DNA of 64,000 nt from Bacillus sp. NTK034 (lineage in GTDB: Bacteria; Bacillota; Bacilli; Bacillales; Cytobacillaceae), in contig NZ_JAFKOJ010000002.1 of NCBI RefSeq assembly GCF_017303275.1, positions 828,330 to 892,329 of the forward strand. Reading direction: 5' to 3'. Every line of letters begins with the position of its first letter. The first letter of the stretch is position 1. This document shows positions 45,766 through 56,324 of the stretch, piece by piece. The notes under the pieces are model-generated. The model saw only the letters and a program-made list of their open reading frames with translations, was not told the origin of the DNA and ran no database searches. The position numbers were made by a program, and so were the translations under genes.

Positions 45766-46611
45766 TCAATCTTTGCTGCTATTTGTATTAATCTCCCCTG
45801 TATGCGACAAAAACCCACTTACTATTGTACCAAATAATTCAGGTTTCTCCACATGAATTGCATGTCCTGCACCTTCAGCGGTCTTCCAATGAACATTTGG
45901 CAAAATTTTTGACATTTCTTCCGCAATTCTGCAGAATTTTTGATCCAGTTCTCCAGTAATCAGAAGTACAGGCATTTCGAGATGAGCAAGCCCGTCCCAC
46001 CAGGATGGCTGAGCACCAGTGCCCATGCCATTCAGGCTGTTTGCCAGACCATCAATAGAATTGGCCAAACGCTGGCTTCTTATTCTGGCTCGGATTTTTT
46101 CTGGAAGACTTTTTTGGCTTTGAAATAAAGGGATGTTCTCCCAATAGTCAATAAAATTCTTAATGCCTTCCTGCCGGATTCTTTTAGACAATTTTTTATC
46201 CTGAATTCTTCTTTCGTGCCGCTCCTTTTCCGTCCTAAGCCCAGGAGAAGCACTTTCCAAAATCAGAGTGCGGACCTTTTCAGGGTATTTAACCGCAAAA
46301 GTTAGCGCAAGGCGCCCTCCCATAGAATATCCAAGTACATCGATCTTCCCGATTTCCATCTTTTCTAATAGACTGTTAATCACTGCGGCCGACTCTTCTA
46401 TTTGATAATGGCCAATATCAGGTGGTGATCCAGATTTCCCATGTCCGATGATGTCCAAAGCTATTGTTTTCGAATGATCCTTCCAGAAGGGAGCGAATTC
46501 TTTCCAACCTTCACTATTTCCTGTGAAGCCATGAAGAAGCAGAAGCGGAAATCCCGTTCCCCATGTATCGACATGATATTGAACTCCATTAATGACATAT
46601 TTCATCGGCAT
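45766..46611 (-). CDS. menH: SHCHC synthase MenH
   Basis: A 281-residue alpha/beta hydrolase-fold lyase that removes pyruvate from SEPHCHC. The nucleophile is Ser in VLGYSMGGRLAL, the acid is in LLITGELDQKF and the histidine in EGAGHAIHVEKPE; HGFTGNSEGW holds the oxyanion region. The start follows the menD stop directly (TGA then ATG), so the two are translationally coupled. An internal Met at 46605 is an alternative start. Confidence 0.93.
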   Translation of the reverse strand: MPMKYVINGVQYHVDTWGTGFPLLLLHGFTGNSEGWKEFAPFWKDHSKTIALDIIGHGKSGSPPDIGHYQIEESAAVINSLLEKMEIGKIDVLGYSMGGRLALTFAVKYPEKVRTLILESASPGLRTEKERHERRIQDKKLSKRIRQEGIKNFIDYWENIPLFQSQKSLPEKIRARIRSQRLANSIDGLANSLNGMGTGAQPSWWDGLAHLEMPVLLITGELDQKFCRIAEEMSKILPNVHWKTAEGAGHAIHVEKPELFGTIVSGFLSHTGEINTNSSKD

Positions 46612-48357
46612 TCACCCTTCCAGCAATCGACTTATTTCCCGGGAAACAGATTCCCACAATTCTCGATGCTCGGTTAAATTTCTGTCCCGATTTGTCGTAA
46701 TCTCCATTACCTTTATGCCTGATCTGTCCATGTTCTGCTGGAAGGCGGAAATAAAATGTTCCCAATCTAAGATTAAGTCATATTGACCGCCAAACATCTT
46801 AATGGCATGGCTGAAATCCAGATCAAGAGGTGTTCCAAACAGTTTTTCAAAATTTCTGGGGTGATTTGCCTGCGGCAGGAATGAAAAAATTCCGCCTCCA
46901 TTATTATTAATCAGCAGTATATTGATATCTATTCCATACTGTTTAGAGGCAATTAAGCCATTTAAGTCATGGAAAAAGGTTAAATCGCCAAGCACTAAAT
47001 ACAGCGGCTGTGATGCCATTCCAGCACCAAGAGCAGTTGAAACGGTGCCATCAATGCCATTTGCTCCCCTGTTGGCCATTACTCTAATGCCCTTTTGATT
47101 ATAATGGAAGAATGTATCCAGATCCCGTATAGGCATACTATTTCCTACAAATAGAGCAGAGCCTTCCGGCAGCAATTCCGCAAGCTGGAAAAATAATTTA
47201 CCCTCGCTCAATTCATCCACTTCATTAATATCCGCAAGCCTTGATCTGGTTAGATCATTGATTTTTTTCCATAAAGCAATGAATTCATCATTCTCTGAAG
47301 TGTTTAAATATGACGTGACAGACTCGCAGAATAGAAGCTCATCACAATGAATCATTTCGGTCGAAAGCAGTGAAGGATCCCGCCAACCGCCGCCTCCATC
47401 AACAATAATCTGGCGGGCAGTGCTGTTTTCTTTCATAAAAATGGTCAACGGCTTCGATACAGGCATAGCACCGAACCGTATAATGACATCCGGCTTGAGC
47501 GCCTTTTTTGCATCCTCATTTTTCAAAAAGCTATCATATGCATCAATAATGAAGCTTCCTTCGTGAAGCCCGCTTCTTAGCTGGGATAATGGATCAGCAA
47601 TGATTGGATAGTTCAGCATTTCCGCCAGCTTAATCACGGCTGCAGGGAAGTCAGCTTTCTCCAAAGGACCGCAGACAATAATCCCTTTTTGTGCCGAGTT
47701 TAACAACTGTGCCATTTCCTTGTACTCTTCATCAGGTAAACCAAACTGGCCGCTATGAATATTCACATAACCTTCGGTGCGGTCACTCAGCTCAAATAGA
47801 TCATTGCGGTCAAGCTGCGGCACTAAAGGCTCACGGAAAGGAAAATTAAGATGAACAGGACCTGCTGGTGAGCTCTGGGCAGCAGAAGCTGCTCTTGCGC
47901 ATACTGTGCGGGCATAACGAAGCATTTCAGCCGTATTCTCTGGAGGAGCCATCTCAACAAACCACTTTACATTTTTTCCATACAAATGGATCTGATCGAT
48001 CGCCTGTGGAGCACCAACATCCCTTAGTTCATGAGGCCGGTCCGCAGTAAGCACGATCAGCGGCACTCTGGAATACCGGGCTTCCACAATGGCAGGATAG
48101 TAATTGGCTGCAGCCGTTCCAGATGTACACAGCAAAGCTGCCGGTCTTTGGGATGCCTTAGCAATCCCCAACGCAAAAAAGGCAGCCGAGCGCTCGTCCA
48201 CATGGATATGTACACGAAGCTCCGGATGCTCTGCCATTACCATAGCCATTGGGGTAGAACGGGAGCCGGGACTGACCACGACATCCTCTACCCCGCTTTT
48301 TACTAATTCAGCCACAAATGCGGCTATATATGAAGTTAAAGCTTCCTGATGATTCAC
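46612..48357 (-). CDS. menD: SEPHCHC synthase MenD
   Basis: A 581-residue thiamine-diphosphate enzyme joining isochorismate and 2-oxoglutarate. The catalytic-glutamate region is VVSPGSRSTP and the TPP motif is LVLGDLTFFHDLNGL, with NNNGGGIFSFLP, all typical of MenD. It starts with GTG 48357, overlapping the menF stop by four bases (GTGA). The protein is full length. Confidence 0.96.
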   Translation of the reverse strand: MNHQEALTSYIAAFVAELVKSGVEDVVVSPGSRSTPMAMVMAEHPELRVHIHVDERSAAFFALGIAKASQRPAALLCTSGTAAANYYPAIVEARYSRVPLIVLTADRPHELRDVGAPQAIDQIHLYGKNVKWFVEMAPPENTAEMLRYARTVCARAASAAQSSPAGPVHLNFPFREPLVPQLDRNDLFELSDRTEGYVNIHSGQFGLPDEEYKEMAQLLNSAQKGIIVCGPLEKADFPAAVIKLAEMLNYPIIADPLSQLRSGLHEGSFIIDAYDSFLKNEDAKKALKPDVIIRFGAMPVSKPLTIFMKENSTARQIIVDGGGGWRDPSLLSTEMIHCDELLFCESVTSYLNTSENDEFIALWKKINDLTRSRLADINEVDELSEGKLFFQLAELLPEGSALFVGNSMPIRDLDTFFHYNQKGIRVMANRGANGIDGTVSTALGAGMASQPLYLVLGDLTFFHDLNGLIASKQYGIDINILLINNNGGGIFSFLPQANHPRNFEKLFGTPLDLDFSHAIKMFGGQYDLILDWEHFISAFQQNMDRSGIKVMEITTNRDRNLTEHRELWESVSREISRLLEG

Positions 48358-49760
48358 TTTTCATAACCCCCAAGAGCCGTAAGCATTGGCCGGAATTTAA
48401 TTTTTGTTTCCTGATACTCGCTTTCGGCATTTGAATCCTGCACCACTCCGCAGCCTGCAAACAAGGATGCTTCATTTCCCTGAATAAGACCAGATCTGAT
48501 TGCAACAGCATATTCGCCATTTCCCCTGAAGTCCATCCATCCTAATGGAGCAGCATAAAAGCCCCGATCCAGTTCTTCTACTTCTCTTATTTTTTCCACT
48601 GCTTCTCTTTTAGGAAGACCTCCAAGAGCAGGAGTCGGATGCAGACGGTCAACTAATGCAAGAAGGGAAGCATCTCCCTTGGTTTTTCCTATTACAGGGG
48701 TATACAAGTGCTGAATATCTCTCATCTTCATCAGCTGCGGCTCTTCAGGCAATTCAACTTCTGAGCAGGATTCCCCCATTGCTTCCTTAATCATATCAAC
48801 CACATATTGATGTTCTGTTAAATTTTTCTGATCATGCAATAAAGCATCGCCCAGGATATGATCATCCTCTGCTGTTTTGCCTCTTGGGATGGAACCTGCC
48901 AGACAAGTTGTGAAAACATTTTCTCCATATTTCTTTATAAGCCGTTCTGGGGAGGCTCCAATAAAGCAGTCACCGTTCGATTCAAAAGCAAAGACAAAGC
49001 TTTCTCTCTGCATTTCCATCAGATTCAAGAGAACTCTTTCAATCTCAATTGGCTTATCATAAATGAGCCTTGATTCCCGGGCAAGCACAACCTTTTTTAA
49101 AGATCCGGATTTAAGTTCATCCACAACCGCATCTACTGTCTCCATCCATTTTTCCGGATTTATATCCTCTTCCTCCTGAAGAGTATTTACACTCTCAGGA
49201 TGATAATCTTTGATTGAAGCCATTATCATGCCTCGTTCGGCCACTATCTTTTCAAAAAGAGAATCACCATCATGCTGAGTGCAGACAACATTTGTTGTCA
49301 GATAGGCCTGTCCATTCATTTCACTGTACATATATGTCGGCACATGAAAAAGGGAATCGGAATATTTCGACCAAAGCTTTGTTTTCTTCTTTAGCGGATC
49401 GAAAGAAAAGCCGCCAAACATCACGGGCCCTGTAGCATTTTTATCATAAGGGTTAAAAATAATGCTGTTATTAATAAAACGCTTCCATTCCTTTTCAACA
49501 CGTTTAAATCTTCCTATACTTTGATCTGACTGGATTTGCCTGCAAATCCCGAGCCCGATTATATAAGTTTCACCAGAAGGATCCTTCCAGAAAAAGCGTT
49601 CACCAAAAAAACGGCTCTTTCCTGCCGCATAAAAAGAAAGGGGGTCTATATGATTTATTTTTTGAACTTCGCTCACTAAAACAGGCTTTGACAAAGCTTT
49701 TGCCCTCTCGATCGCCTCTTGGATCCCTTCTTTTAGTTCCGTATCTTGTATCGTAACCAA
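48354..49760 (-). CDS. menF: Isochorismate synthase MenF
   Basis: A 468-residue chorismate-utilising enzyme that makes isochorismate. Conserved blocks include KVVLARESRL, FAFESNGDCFIGASPERLIKK, LAGSIPRGKT, HLYTPVIGKT and HPTPALGGLP. The start is TTG 49760 behind GGAGGG. It is the first gene of menF-menD-menH-menB. The sequence fits the menaquinone rather than the siderophore branch, because the other men genes follow immediately. Confidence 0.93.
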   Translation of the reverse strand: MVTIQDTELKEGIQEAIERAKALSKPVLVSEVQKINHIDPLSFYAAGKSRFFGERFFWKDPSGETYIIGLGICRQIQSDQSIGRFKRVEKEWKRFINNSIIFNPYDKNATGPVMFGGFSFDPLKKKTKLWSKYSDSLFHVPTYMYSEMNGQAYLTTNVVCTQHDGDSLFEKIVAERGMIMASIKDYHPESVNTLQEEEDINPEKWMETVDAVVDELKSGSLKKVVLARESRLIYDKPIEIERVLLNLMEMQRESFVFAFESNGDCFIGASPERLIKKYGENVFTTCLAGSIPRGKTAEDDHILGDALLHDQKNLTEHQYVVDMIKEAMGESCSEVELPEEPQLMKMRDIQHLYTPVIGKTKGDASLLALVDRLHPTPALGGLPKREAVEKIREVEELDRGFYAAPLGWMDFRGNGEYAVAIRSGLIQGNEASLFAGCGVVQDSNAESEYQETKIKFRPMLTALGGYEK

Positions 49761-50177
49761 AAAAATCCCTCCAATAACAGCTTAGATTGCTGTTATCCTA
49801 CTTTAAACTTATTCTAAGATACACCTGTAATTCAGAGAATGTCAATGATGTCAATCAGACCATCCCTTTTTGCATCCTTATTATATTATAGCTTACTTTA
49901 GGCATCTATAATATGAATTGAACTCAATTCAGCAAATAGCACTGTTAATACCGGAACGTGCTGCATTAAAGTTCCCTTAACTATGGAAAATTCCGGTTCT
50001 TTTTACGGCAATAATACGTTGACACTCTTGCATTATTTACCTAAACTTAAGGTGTTTGATATATAGCCGTATAACGGTTTACTTTGACAATACCCTGGTC
50101 ATCGGTTAAAATAAACAAGTTTGAATGATGCAATTAATGATATCATTACAGAATAGATAAATAAGGGGAGAGTTATC
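49761..50177. other. Divergent promoter region between menF and menA
   Basis: No gene is supported in these 417 bp. The region is AT-rich and must hold both promoters. ACCGGAA at about 49951 and TTCCGGT at about 49991 could pair over a roughly 35-base loop; I see no recognised operator. Confidence 0.45.
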
Positions 50178-51110
50178 ATGCAACCACAAGCACAGACCAA
50201 TTTTCCGCCTGCTTCCAACTCAAAGAACTGGAGGGTCTGGTGGCAGCTGACCAGGCCACATACTCTTACTGCTGCCTTTGTGCCGGTTCTGCTTGGAACA
50301 GCTCTTGCAATGGAACTAACTGAAATAAAATTTGGCCTGTTTTTGGCTATGCTGGCAGCAAGTCTGCTGATTCAGGCTGCCACTAATATGTTTAACGAAT
50401 ACTACGACTTCAAAAGAGGGCTTGATACGGAAGACTCTGTCGGAATTGGAGGAGCTATTGTCCGGGAAGGAATCAAACCAAAAACGGTTCTGAACCTGGC
50501 TTTTGGCCTGTATGGGATTTCGATATTGCTTGGATTCTACATCTGCATGAACACAAGCTGGTGGATTGCAGCAATTGGACTGGCCTCCATGGCAGTAGGA
50601 TATTTATATACTGGCGGTCCGCTGCCGATAGCATACACACCATTTGGAGAATTATTTGCAGGTTTTTTCATGGGCATGCTGATCATCTTAATTTCTTTTT
50701 ACATTCAGGCAGGAACCGTAACAGCAACAAGTGTTTTAGTATCCTTCCCTATTTTGATACTTGTTGGCGCCATTCTGCTGGCCAATAATATCAGAGACCT
50801 GGACGGCGACAAGGAATTCGGCCGCAAAACACTGGCAATTCTTTTAGGGAAAAATGGGGCAATCAAGCTGCTTGCCGCAATGTTCATCGTGTCGTATGCA
50901 TGGGTTTTCATATTAATTGCCATGAACATCATAACTCCATGGCTTGCTATCGTTGTTCTTAGTGCGCCTAAGGCAATAAAAGCAACGAAAGGCTTCATCG
51001 GCAAAACACTGCCTATGCAAATGATGCCTGCGATGAAAGCCACTGCCCAGACAAATACAATCTTTGGCTTTCTTTTATCAGTAGGCCTTTTTATCGGGTA
51101 TCTTTTATGA
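50178..51110 (+). CDS. menA: 1,4-Dihydroxy-2-naphthoate prenyltransferase MenA
   Basis: A 310-residue UbiA-superfamily membrane enzyme that attaches the polyprenyl chain to DHNA. The first Asp-rich motif is NMFNEYYDFKRGLDT and the second is LANNIRDLDGDKEFG, both binding Mg-diphosphate; eight to nine hydrophobic helices surround them. The start ATG 50178 has GGGGAG upstream. It is transcribed away from menFDHB and closes the pathway before methylation by MenG, which is not in the window. Confidence 0.95.
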   Translation: MQPQAQTNFPPASNSKNWRVWWQLTRPHTLTAAFVPVLLGTALAMELTEIKFGLFLAMLAASLLIQAATNMFNEYYDFKRGLDTEDSVGIGGAIVREGIKPKTVLNLAFGLYGISILLGFYICMNTSWWIAAIGLASMAVGYLYTGGPLPIAYTPFGELFAGFFMGMLIILISFYIQAGTVTATSVLVSFPILILVGAILLANNIRDLDGDKEFGRKTLAILLGKNGAIKLLAAMFIVSYAWVFILIAMNIITPWLAIVVLSAPKAIKATKGFIGKTLPMQMMPAMKATAQTNTIFGFLLSVGLFIGYLL

Positions 51111-51116
51111 TTTTAA

Positions 51117-51147
51117 AAAAACCTCTGCTTTTATAGCAGGGGTTTTT
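51117..51147 (+). terminator. menA terminator
   Basis: AACCTCTGCT, loop TTTAT and AGCAGGGGTT followed by TTTTG. The remaining 250 bp before yteA are AT-rich without a supported gene. Confidence 0.8.
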
Positions 51148-51402
51148 TGTTTGAAAAAAACAGCAGAAAGCACCCTTTTGGTTTCATCCCATTTTTAACG
51201 GGTATTTTTTATTTATGGAAGATGCTTGACCCTAAAATTTTTTCTTCCGTTATGATTTTGCCAACTACGTCCATACTAAACCCATATGGACTAAGATTTT
51301 TAATACCCGGCAGAGCAAGAGCGGCAGAACTTGGCTTTATTTTGTGACTCTGGCATCAGCAGGCCTTTTATAAAATTTATTAAATCCAAGGATGTGCATA
51401 AT

Positions 51403-52158
51403 ATGTTGAACAATGAACAAATCAGCCATTTAAAAAAAGAATTGAATGATGAAAAAAAATCACTGGAATCCCAGCTTCAGGGCAATAAAGAAGGAAGTCT
51501 GGAAGGAGCAAGCGCCAGAGACACAGTAGGAGAGCTATCCCTTTATGACAACCATCCAGCCGATATGGGATCTGAACTTTATGAGCGCGAAAAGGATTTT
51601 GCTTTAGAAGAACATCATGACTCTGAACTGAATAAAGTAAATGCAGCGCTGCAGGCAATTGAAGATGGTTCATACGGCAAATGCAAAGAGTGCGGTTCCG
51701 AAATTCCATATGAGCGGCTTGAAGTGATTCCAGCAACCCTATACTGCAAGGAGCATAGTCCAGAGCAAAACGTGCCCGGAGACCGTCCTGTCGAAGAAGA
51801 TGTGCTTGAACCTGCGCATGGGAATACCTTTCAGCATCATCAATTCAGAGAAGTCGTAGATAATGAAGACAGCTTCCAGGAAGTTGCCCGTTTTGGAACT
51901 TCTGAGACACCCTCTGACTTAAGAGGCGACTATGAAGATTATAACTCCCTTTATAATGAAGGACATGATGACGAAGGGTTTACTGAAGATTATGAGACGT
52001 TTATCGGAAATGACCTTGAAGGCAAGGAGAGAAAAGTCTATCCTTCCAAGAAACAGGAAGAGTATGAAGCCATGCTGGATGAGAATGATATCGAAGCACC
52101 TTATGGTGATGTGCCGTATCATGAAACTGACGGCTATGTGGATGAAGATAAGGATTAA
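51403..52158 (+). CDS. yteA: DksA/TraR zinc-finger protein YteA
   Basis: A 251-residue, very acidic protein. An N-terminal coiled coil (ISHLKKELNDEKKSLESQL) leads to the DksA/TraR-type zinc finger CKECGSEIPYERLEVIPATLYC, then a long acidic tail rich in Asp and Glu. This is the YteA/YocK group of Bacillus, of unknown role; DksA proteins bind RNA polymerase, but that is not shown for these. The start is ATG 51403 (MLNNEQISHL), preceded by AAGGAT; the longer frame from 51331 lacks a ribosome site. A palindromic terminator follows. Confidence 0.85.
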   Translation: MLNNEQISHLKKELNDEKKSLESQLQGNKEGSLEGASARDTVGELSLYDNHPADMGSELYEREKDFALEEHHDSELNKVNAALQAIEDGSYGKCKECGSEIPYERLEVIPATLYCKEHSPEQNVPGDRPVEEDVLEPAHGNTFQHHQFREVVDNEDSFQEVARFGTSETPSDLRGDYEDYNSLYNEGHDDEGFTEDYETFIGNDLEGKERKVYPSKKQEEYEAMLDENDIEAPYGDVPYHETDGYVDEDKD

Positions 52159-52160
52159 AG

Positions 52161-52191
52161 TAAAAGCGATGCAGCTGCATCGCTTTTTTAT
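52161..52191 (+). terminator. yteA terminator
   Basis: AAAAGCGATGCA and TGCATCGCTTTT form a palindromic stem followed by TTTATG. Confidence 0.85.
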
Positions 52192-52225
52192 GTCAAATGG
52201 CAAAATAAGATACCCTTATATATGT

Positions 52226-52438
52226 TTATAGTTTGGATTCGATATCCTGGATAATCTCATCAATCGTATCAGAAACATCGTTTGTGCGGCGGGCAATGGA
52301 GATGCTGAATTCCAGCAGTTCTTTATAGTTTTTCACCGGAATAGAATCATTTGTTTTCTCGAATTCATTAAGTTGCAGTCCAATATTTTGAAGATGCAGC
52401 AAAACTTCTTCCATTGATCCTCTCTCGATTTGGTACAT
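52226..52438 (-). CDS. Small helical hypothetical protein
   Basis: A 70-residue acidic protein, mostly helical with heptad-like spacing (EEVLLHLQNIGLQLNEFEKT, then LLEFSISIARRTNDVSDTIDEIIQDIES). I do not recognise a family. ATG 52438 has AAAGGGGG 9 bp upstream, supporting the full frame; a second Met lies at 52414. It stands alone between convergent yteA and divergent ddaH-like genes. Confidence 0.6.
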   Translation of the reverse strand: MYQIERGSMEEVLLHLQNIGLQLNEFEKTNDSIPVKNYKELLEFSISIARRTNDVSDTIDEIIQDIESKL

Positions 52439-52592
52439 TTAACAGCTACCCCCTTTATATCTAATGATTTCATTATCAGGGTTTTTAAACCTTTTTTATA
52501 GTGGCAATTTTTGTTAATAGTTGCTCTTTACGGAGTAAAACCGCTTCTCATAGGCAATATTATCTTAAGAATATATCGCTGGGAGGATCATT

Positions 52593-53441
52593 ATGTCCGG
52601 ACAACAAAAAGCTGCATGCTTTTCCGAATATGACAAACTTGAACAAGTAGTGTTATGTGAACCGAAGTACATGACGATTGTAGATACAATAAATGAAACA
52701 CAAAAGCATTATGAAAAAGAAGGTATTAATATAGACACAGCCATGAAGCAGCACAGACATTTTGTCAGTGCATTAAAGGAACAGGGAATCAATGTGGTTT
52801 TGCTGCCCTCGCTTGAAAAATATCCGGAGCAGGTTTTTACCCGTGATATCGGATTTACACTTGGAGAAAAGGTTTATGTTGCAGAAATGGCGGCAGATAT
52901 TCGGCAAGGAGAAGAAAATGTCCTGAAACAATGGCTGGAAGCAAACCAGGTTCCTTTTTACAATCTTACGGGAGACCGCATAGAGGGAGGAGACGTCCTG
53001 ATCGATGGCCAAACCATATATGCCGGGGTAAGCAGCCGTACCCACGAAGATGCGATCGAGCATCTTCGCAGCCTTATGCCAGATTATGATGTCGTATCCA
53101 TCCCTTTTACTGATACATATCTGCATCTTGATTGTGTATTCAATATTATTTCACCGGAGGAAGCTCTTATCTTTCCAGGAGAAATCCACGGGGAAAAAGT
53201 CAAAATGCTGGAATCACGCTATGATTTAATAAAAGTATCGGAAGAGGAGCAATTCACACTCGGAACCAATGTCCTCTCTATTGGCAATAAAAAAATCTTC
53301 AGCCTTCCCATTAATAAGAATGTCAATAAAGAGCTCAGGTCCAGGGGCTATGAAGTTATTGAGGTAGACATTACTGAAATTATTAAATCAGGAGGTGCCT
53401 TCCGCTGCTGCACGATGCCGGTTAGGCGCACTAAAGGGTAG
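52593..53441 (+). CDS. DDAH/arginine deiminase-family hydrolase (YkgA-like)
   Basis: A 282-residue guanidino-group-modifying enzyme with the five-bladed alpha/beta propeller fold. Conserved residues lie in FTRDIGFTLG, RIEGGDVLIDG, DTYLHLDCVFNII (catalytic His) and the C-terminal SGGAFRCCTMPVRR with the nucleophilic cysteine. This matches the dimethylarginine dimethylaminohydrolase family and B. subtilis YkgA. The physiological substrate, an N-substituted arginine or related guanidine, is unknown. ATG 52593 has GGGAGGA upstream. A tandem repeat array follows the gene. Confidence 0.85.
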   Translation: MSGQQKAACFSEYDKLEQVVLCEPKYMTIVDTINETQKHYEKEGINIDTAMKQHRHFVSALKEQGINVVLLPSLEKYPEQVFTRDIGFTLGEKVYVAEMAADIRQGEENVLKQWLEANQVPFYNLTGDRIEGGDVLIDGQTIYAGVSSRTHEDAIEHLRSLMPDYDVVSIPFTDTYLHLDCVFNIISPEEALIFPGEIHGEKVKMLESRYDLIKVSEEEQFTLGTNVLSIGNKKIFSLPINKNVNKELRSRGYEVIEVDITEIIKSGGAFRCCTMPVRRTKG

Positions 53442-53500
53442 ATCTCCTGCCTCCATGAAACGGAATAATGATTATAGACTCTATTGGAAACCGCCTTTTT

Positions 53501-53864
53501 GTGATTAACTGCTGTTTTCTCTTAGGCATCTACAGTTTGGGAGTTAATCCTCGTGATTAACTCCCAGTATCTCTTGAGTACTATCATTTTGGGCGTTATT
53601 CACATTGATTAACTCCCATTTTCTCTTGAGCATTTTCATTTTGGGCATTATTCATACTGATTAACTCCCATTTTCTCTTGAGCACCTTCATTTTGGGCGT
53701 TATTCACATTGATTAACTATCATTTTCTCTTGACCACCTTCATTTTGGGCGTTTTTCCCCCTGATTAACTCCCATTTTCTCTTGACTACCTTCATTTGGG
53801 GAGTTATTCCCACTGATTAACTCCCATTTTCTCTTGAGCACTTTCATTTTGGCGTTATTCCCAC
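53501..53864. repeat. Tandem array B: seven 52-bp units
   Basis: Units begin at 53501, 53553, 53605, 53657, 53709, 53761 and 53813, always 52 bp apart; the last has a one-base deletion. The shared pattern is CTGATTAACTCCCATTTTCT, CTTGAGCACCTTCATTTTGG and GCGTTATTCCCA. GGGAGTTAAT and ATTAACTCCC at 53540-53566 can form a 10-bp hairpin. There are no spacers and no coding potential. The array fills the gap between the ddaH-like gene and the glg terminator. Confidence 0.9.
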
Positions 53865-53870
53865 TCAACA

Positions 53871-53905
53871 AAAAACAGCCTCTTCTCACTGGAAGGGCTG
53901 TTCTC
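53871..53905 (-). terminator. Terminator of the glg operon
   Basis: AACAGCC and GGCTGTT with a partly paired interior are followed by TTTTTTG on the minus strand, just past the glgP stop at 53910. Confidence 0.8.
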
Positions 53906-53909
53906 CTTT

Positions 53910-56324
53910 TTACTTATTCATCATCTCAACGCCAGCGGGTTTGATTTTCCAGATTTCCCGCGCATATTCACTGATTGTGCGGTCGCTTGAAAAATAGCCT
54001 GAACCGGCAATATTCATTAGGCTCTTTTTCAGCCAATGTTCCCGATCCTCGTATGCTTTCCCAGCTTCTTTCTGGATATTGACATAGGAAGCAAAATCCC
54101 TCAACACAAAGTATTGGTCATTTTCCATCAGCAGGGAATCGAAAATGGGCTCGAACTCATCATCAGCATCCGGGAAGAATCCATTCACGAGCTGGTCGGC
54201 AACCTGGCGAATTCGCTTATCATGATGATAATACTCTCTGGAATTATATCCGCCATTTTGGTAAAAGCTGAGCACCTCATCTGCCGTTAGGCCAAAGATG
54301 AAAATATTGTCATCTCCTGCTTTTTCTTTTATCTCAATATTGGCTCCATCCAGCGTACCCACTGTCAAAGCACCATTCATCATGAATTTCATATTTCCTG
54401 TGCCGGAAGCTTCCTTGCTTGCCGTTGAAATTTGCTCACTGATATCTGCAGCCGGGAAAATTTCCTCAGCGAGCGAAACACGGTAATTCTCCAGGAAGAT
54501 AACCTTTAGAACTTCTTTTGTCTTCCGGTCATTGTTCACCTTTTCAGCAACGGTATTAATTAATTTAATGATCTTCTTTGCATAGTAATAGCCTGGCGAA
54601 GCTTTTGCCCCGAAAATAAATGTCCGCGGATGCATCCGAAAATTGGAATCTTCCTTCAGCCTATTATATAAATGCATAACATGAAGAATATTTAACAGCT
54701 GGCGCTTATAAGCATGCAGACGCTTAACCTGAATGTCAAAAATGGAAGAAGTATCAACAATTATACCCTGCTGCTCCTGGATGCGCTTCGCCAATCTTTC
54801 CTTATTCAATTGCTTAACCTGATGCAGCTGATCAAGGAATACTCTATCATTCTTAAAATCTGCCAGTTCCTGAAGCTTTTCCGGTTCCCGAATCCACCCA
54901 GCCCCGATGCCCTCATTAATAAGATCCGACAAAAGTGGATTCGCTTTCAGCAGCCAGCTTCTATGCGTGATCCCATTAGTTTTATTATTAAATTTCTCAG
55001 GAAAAATCTCATAAAACTGATTCATTTCCCGCTTCTTTAAGATTTCTGTATGAAGTGCGGCAACACCATTTACGCTCGAGCTGCCGACAAGGGCAAGGTG
55101 TGCCATCTTAACCTGGTCATGTGCGATGATCGCCATATCCTCAATCCGCTTCCAATCACCCGGGAATCTGTCCCAAAGTTCGCGGCAAAAGCGCTCATTG
55201 ATTTCATTCACTATCATATAAATCCGCGGCAGCAAAGGCTGGAAAATTCGGACAGGCCATTTCTCCAATGCCTCTGAAAGAGTTGTATGATTCGTATAGG
55301 CAATCGTCTTGACCGTAATGTCCCAGGCTTCCTCCCATCCCATTCCCTCTTCATCCAGCAGGATTCTCATAAGTTCAGGAATGGCAAGAACCGGATGTGT
55401 ATCATTAATATGAATGCTCACATATTCGTGGAAATCTCTTAAACTATTATGCTGCTTTCGATAGGAACGCACAATGGAACGGATACTGGCCGAGACAAGA
55501 AAGTATTGCTGCTTCAGCCTCAGAATCTTTCCCTCATCATGGGTATCATCAGGATATAGAAATTCCGAAACAGATTCGGTTTCCCGTTTATATTTTAAAA
55601 TATCATGATTTATAGGATAAGGAGACGGTTCAGCATTCCAGAGTCTTAGAGTGTTAATCGTATCTGTTTTATAGCCAGCGACAGGCATATCGTAAGGAAC
55701 AGCTGAAATTGTTTCAGCATTCACATGCCGGAACACAAGCCTGCCATTGTCCTCTTTCATTTCGACTTTTCCCCAAAAAGGAACTTCAATTGCCAGGTCT
55801 GCTTTTCTTACTTCCCAGACATGGCCGTTCCGCAGCCACTGCTCCGGAAGCTCCACCTGATAGCCATCCACAATTTTCTGCTCAAATAGGCCATGCTTAT
55901 AGCGAATACCACATCCATGGCCTGGAAGATTTAAGGATGCCAGTGAATCCATAAAGCAAGCTGCCAGACGTCCCAGTCCGCCGTTTCCAAGCCCTGCATC
56001 TGCCTCGATTTCTTCAAGACGGTTCAATTCAATTCCCAGATCAGCCAGACCTTCCTTGACAACCTGCTCAATTCCCAGGTTTATCAGATTATGATGAAGC
56101 AGGCGCCCCAATAAAAACTCAATGGATAAGTAATATACCTGCTTTTCACGGTCGATGCGGTAGCGTTCATTAGTATTAATCCACTCTGTGCTCACATGTT
56201 CTCTGATCATATTTCCAAGCGTGAAGTAATGATCTCTTTCTGTGCTTTCACCAAAGCTTTTACCGCATGTCATCTCCAATTTCTTCAAGAATTCCTCCTT
56301 GAACTCATCGCGATCAGAAAACAT
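53910..56324 (-). CDS. glgP: Glycogen phosphorylase
   Basis: An 804-residue glycosyltransferase-35 enzyme releasing glucose-1-phosphate from glycogen. Conserved blocks include [57 protein letters not shown] and the PLP site [19 protein letters not shown]. The start is ATG 56324 (MFSDRDEF) with AAGGAGTG 6 bp upstream, inside the end of glgA (11-bp overlap); the longer frame to 56411 reads glgA DNA. It is the last gene of the operon. Confidence 0.95.
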   Translation of the reverse strand: MFSDRDEFKEEFLKKLEMTCGKSFGESTERDHYFTLGNMIREHVSTEWINTNERYRIDREKQVYYLSIEFLLGRLLHHNLINLGIEQVVKEGLADLGIELNRLEEIEADAGLGNGGLGRLAACFMDSLASLNLPGHGCGIRYKHGLFEQKIVDGYQVELPEQWLRNGHVWEVRKADLAIEVPFWGKVEMKEDNGRLVFRHVNAETISAVPYDMPVAGYKTDTINTLRLWNAEPSPYPINHDILKYKRETESVSEFLYPDDTHDEGKILRLKQQYFLVSASIRSIVRSYRKQHNSLRDFHEYVSIHINDTHPVLAIPELMRILLDEEGMGWEEAWDITVKTIAYTNHTTLSEALEKWPVRIFQPLLPRIYMIVNEINERFCRELWDRFPGDWKRIEDMAIIAHDQVKMAHLALVGSSSVNGVAALHTEILKKREMNQFYEIFPEKFNNKTNGITHRSWLLKANPLLSDLINEGIGAGWIREPEKLQELADFKNDRVFLDQLHQVKQLNKERLAKRIQEQQGIIVDTSSIFDIQVKRLHAYKRQLLNILHVMHLYNRLKEDSNFRMHPRTFIFGAKASPGYYYAKKIIKLINTVAEKVNNDRKTKEVLKVIFLENYRVSLAEEIFPAADISEQISTASKEASGTGNMKFMMNGALTVGTLDGANIEIKEKAGDDNIFIFGLTADEVLSFYQNGGYNSREYYHHDKRIRQVADQLVNGFFPDADDEFEPIFDSLLMENDQYFVLRDFASYVNIQKEAGKAYEDREHWLKKSLMNIAGSGYFSSDRTISEYAREIWKIKPAGVEMMNK

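Noticed and set aside
29555..53864. 52-bp arrays as possible CRISPR
   Set aside because: Units are contiguous with no unique spacers, and no cas genes are present.
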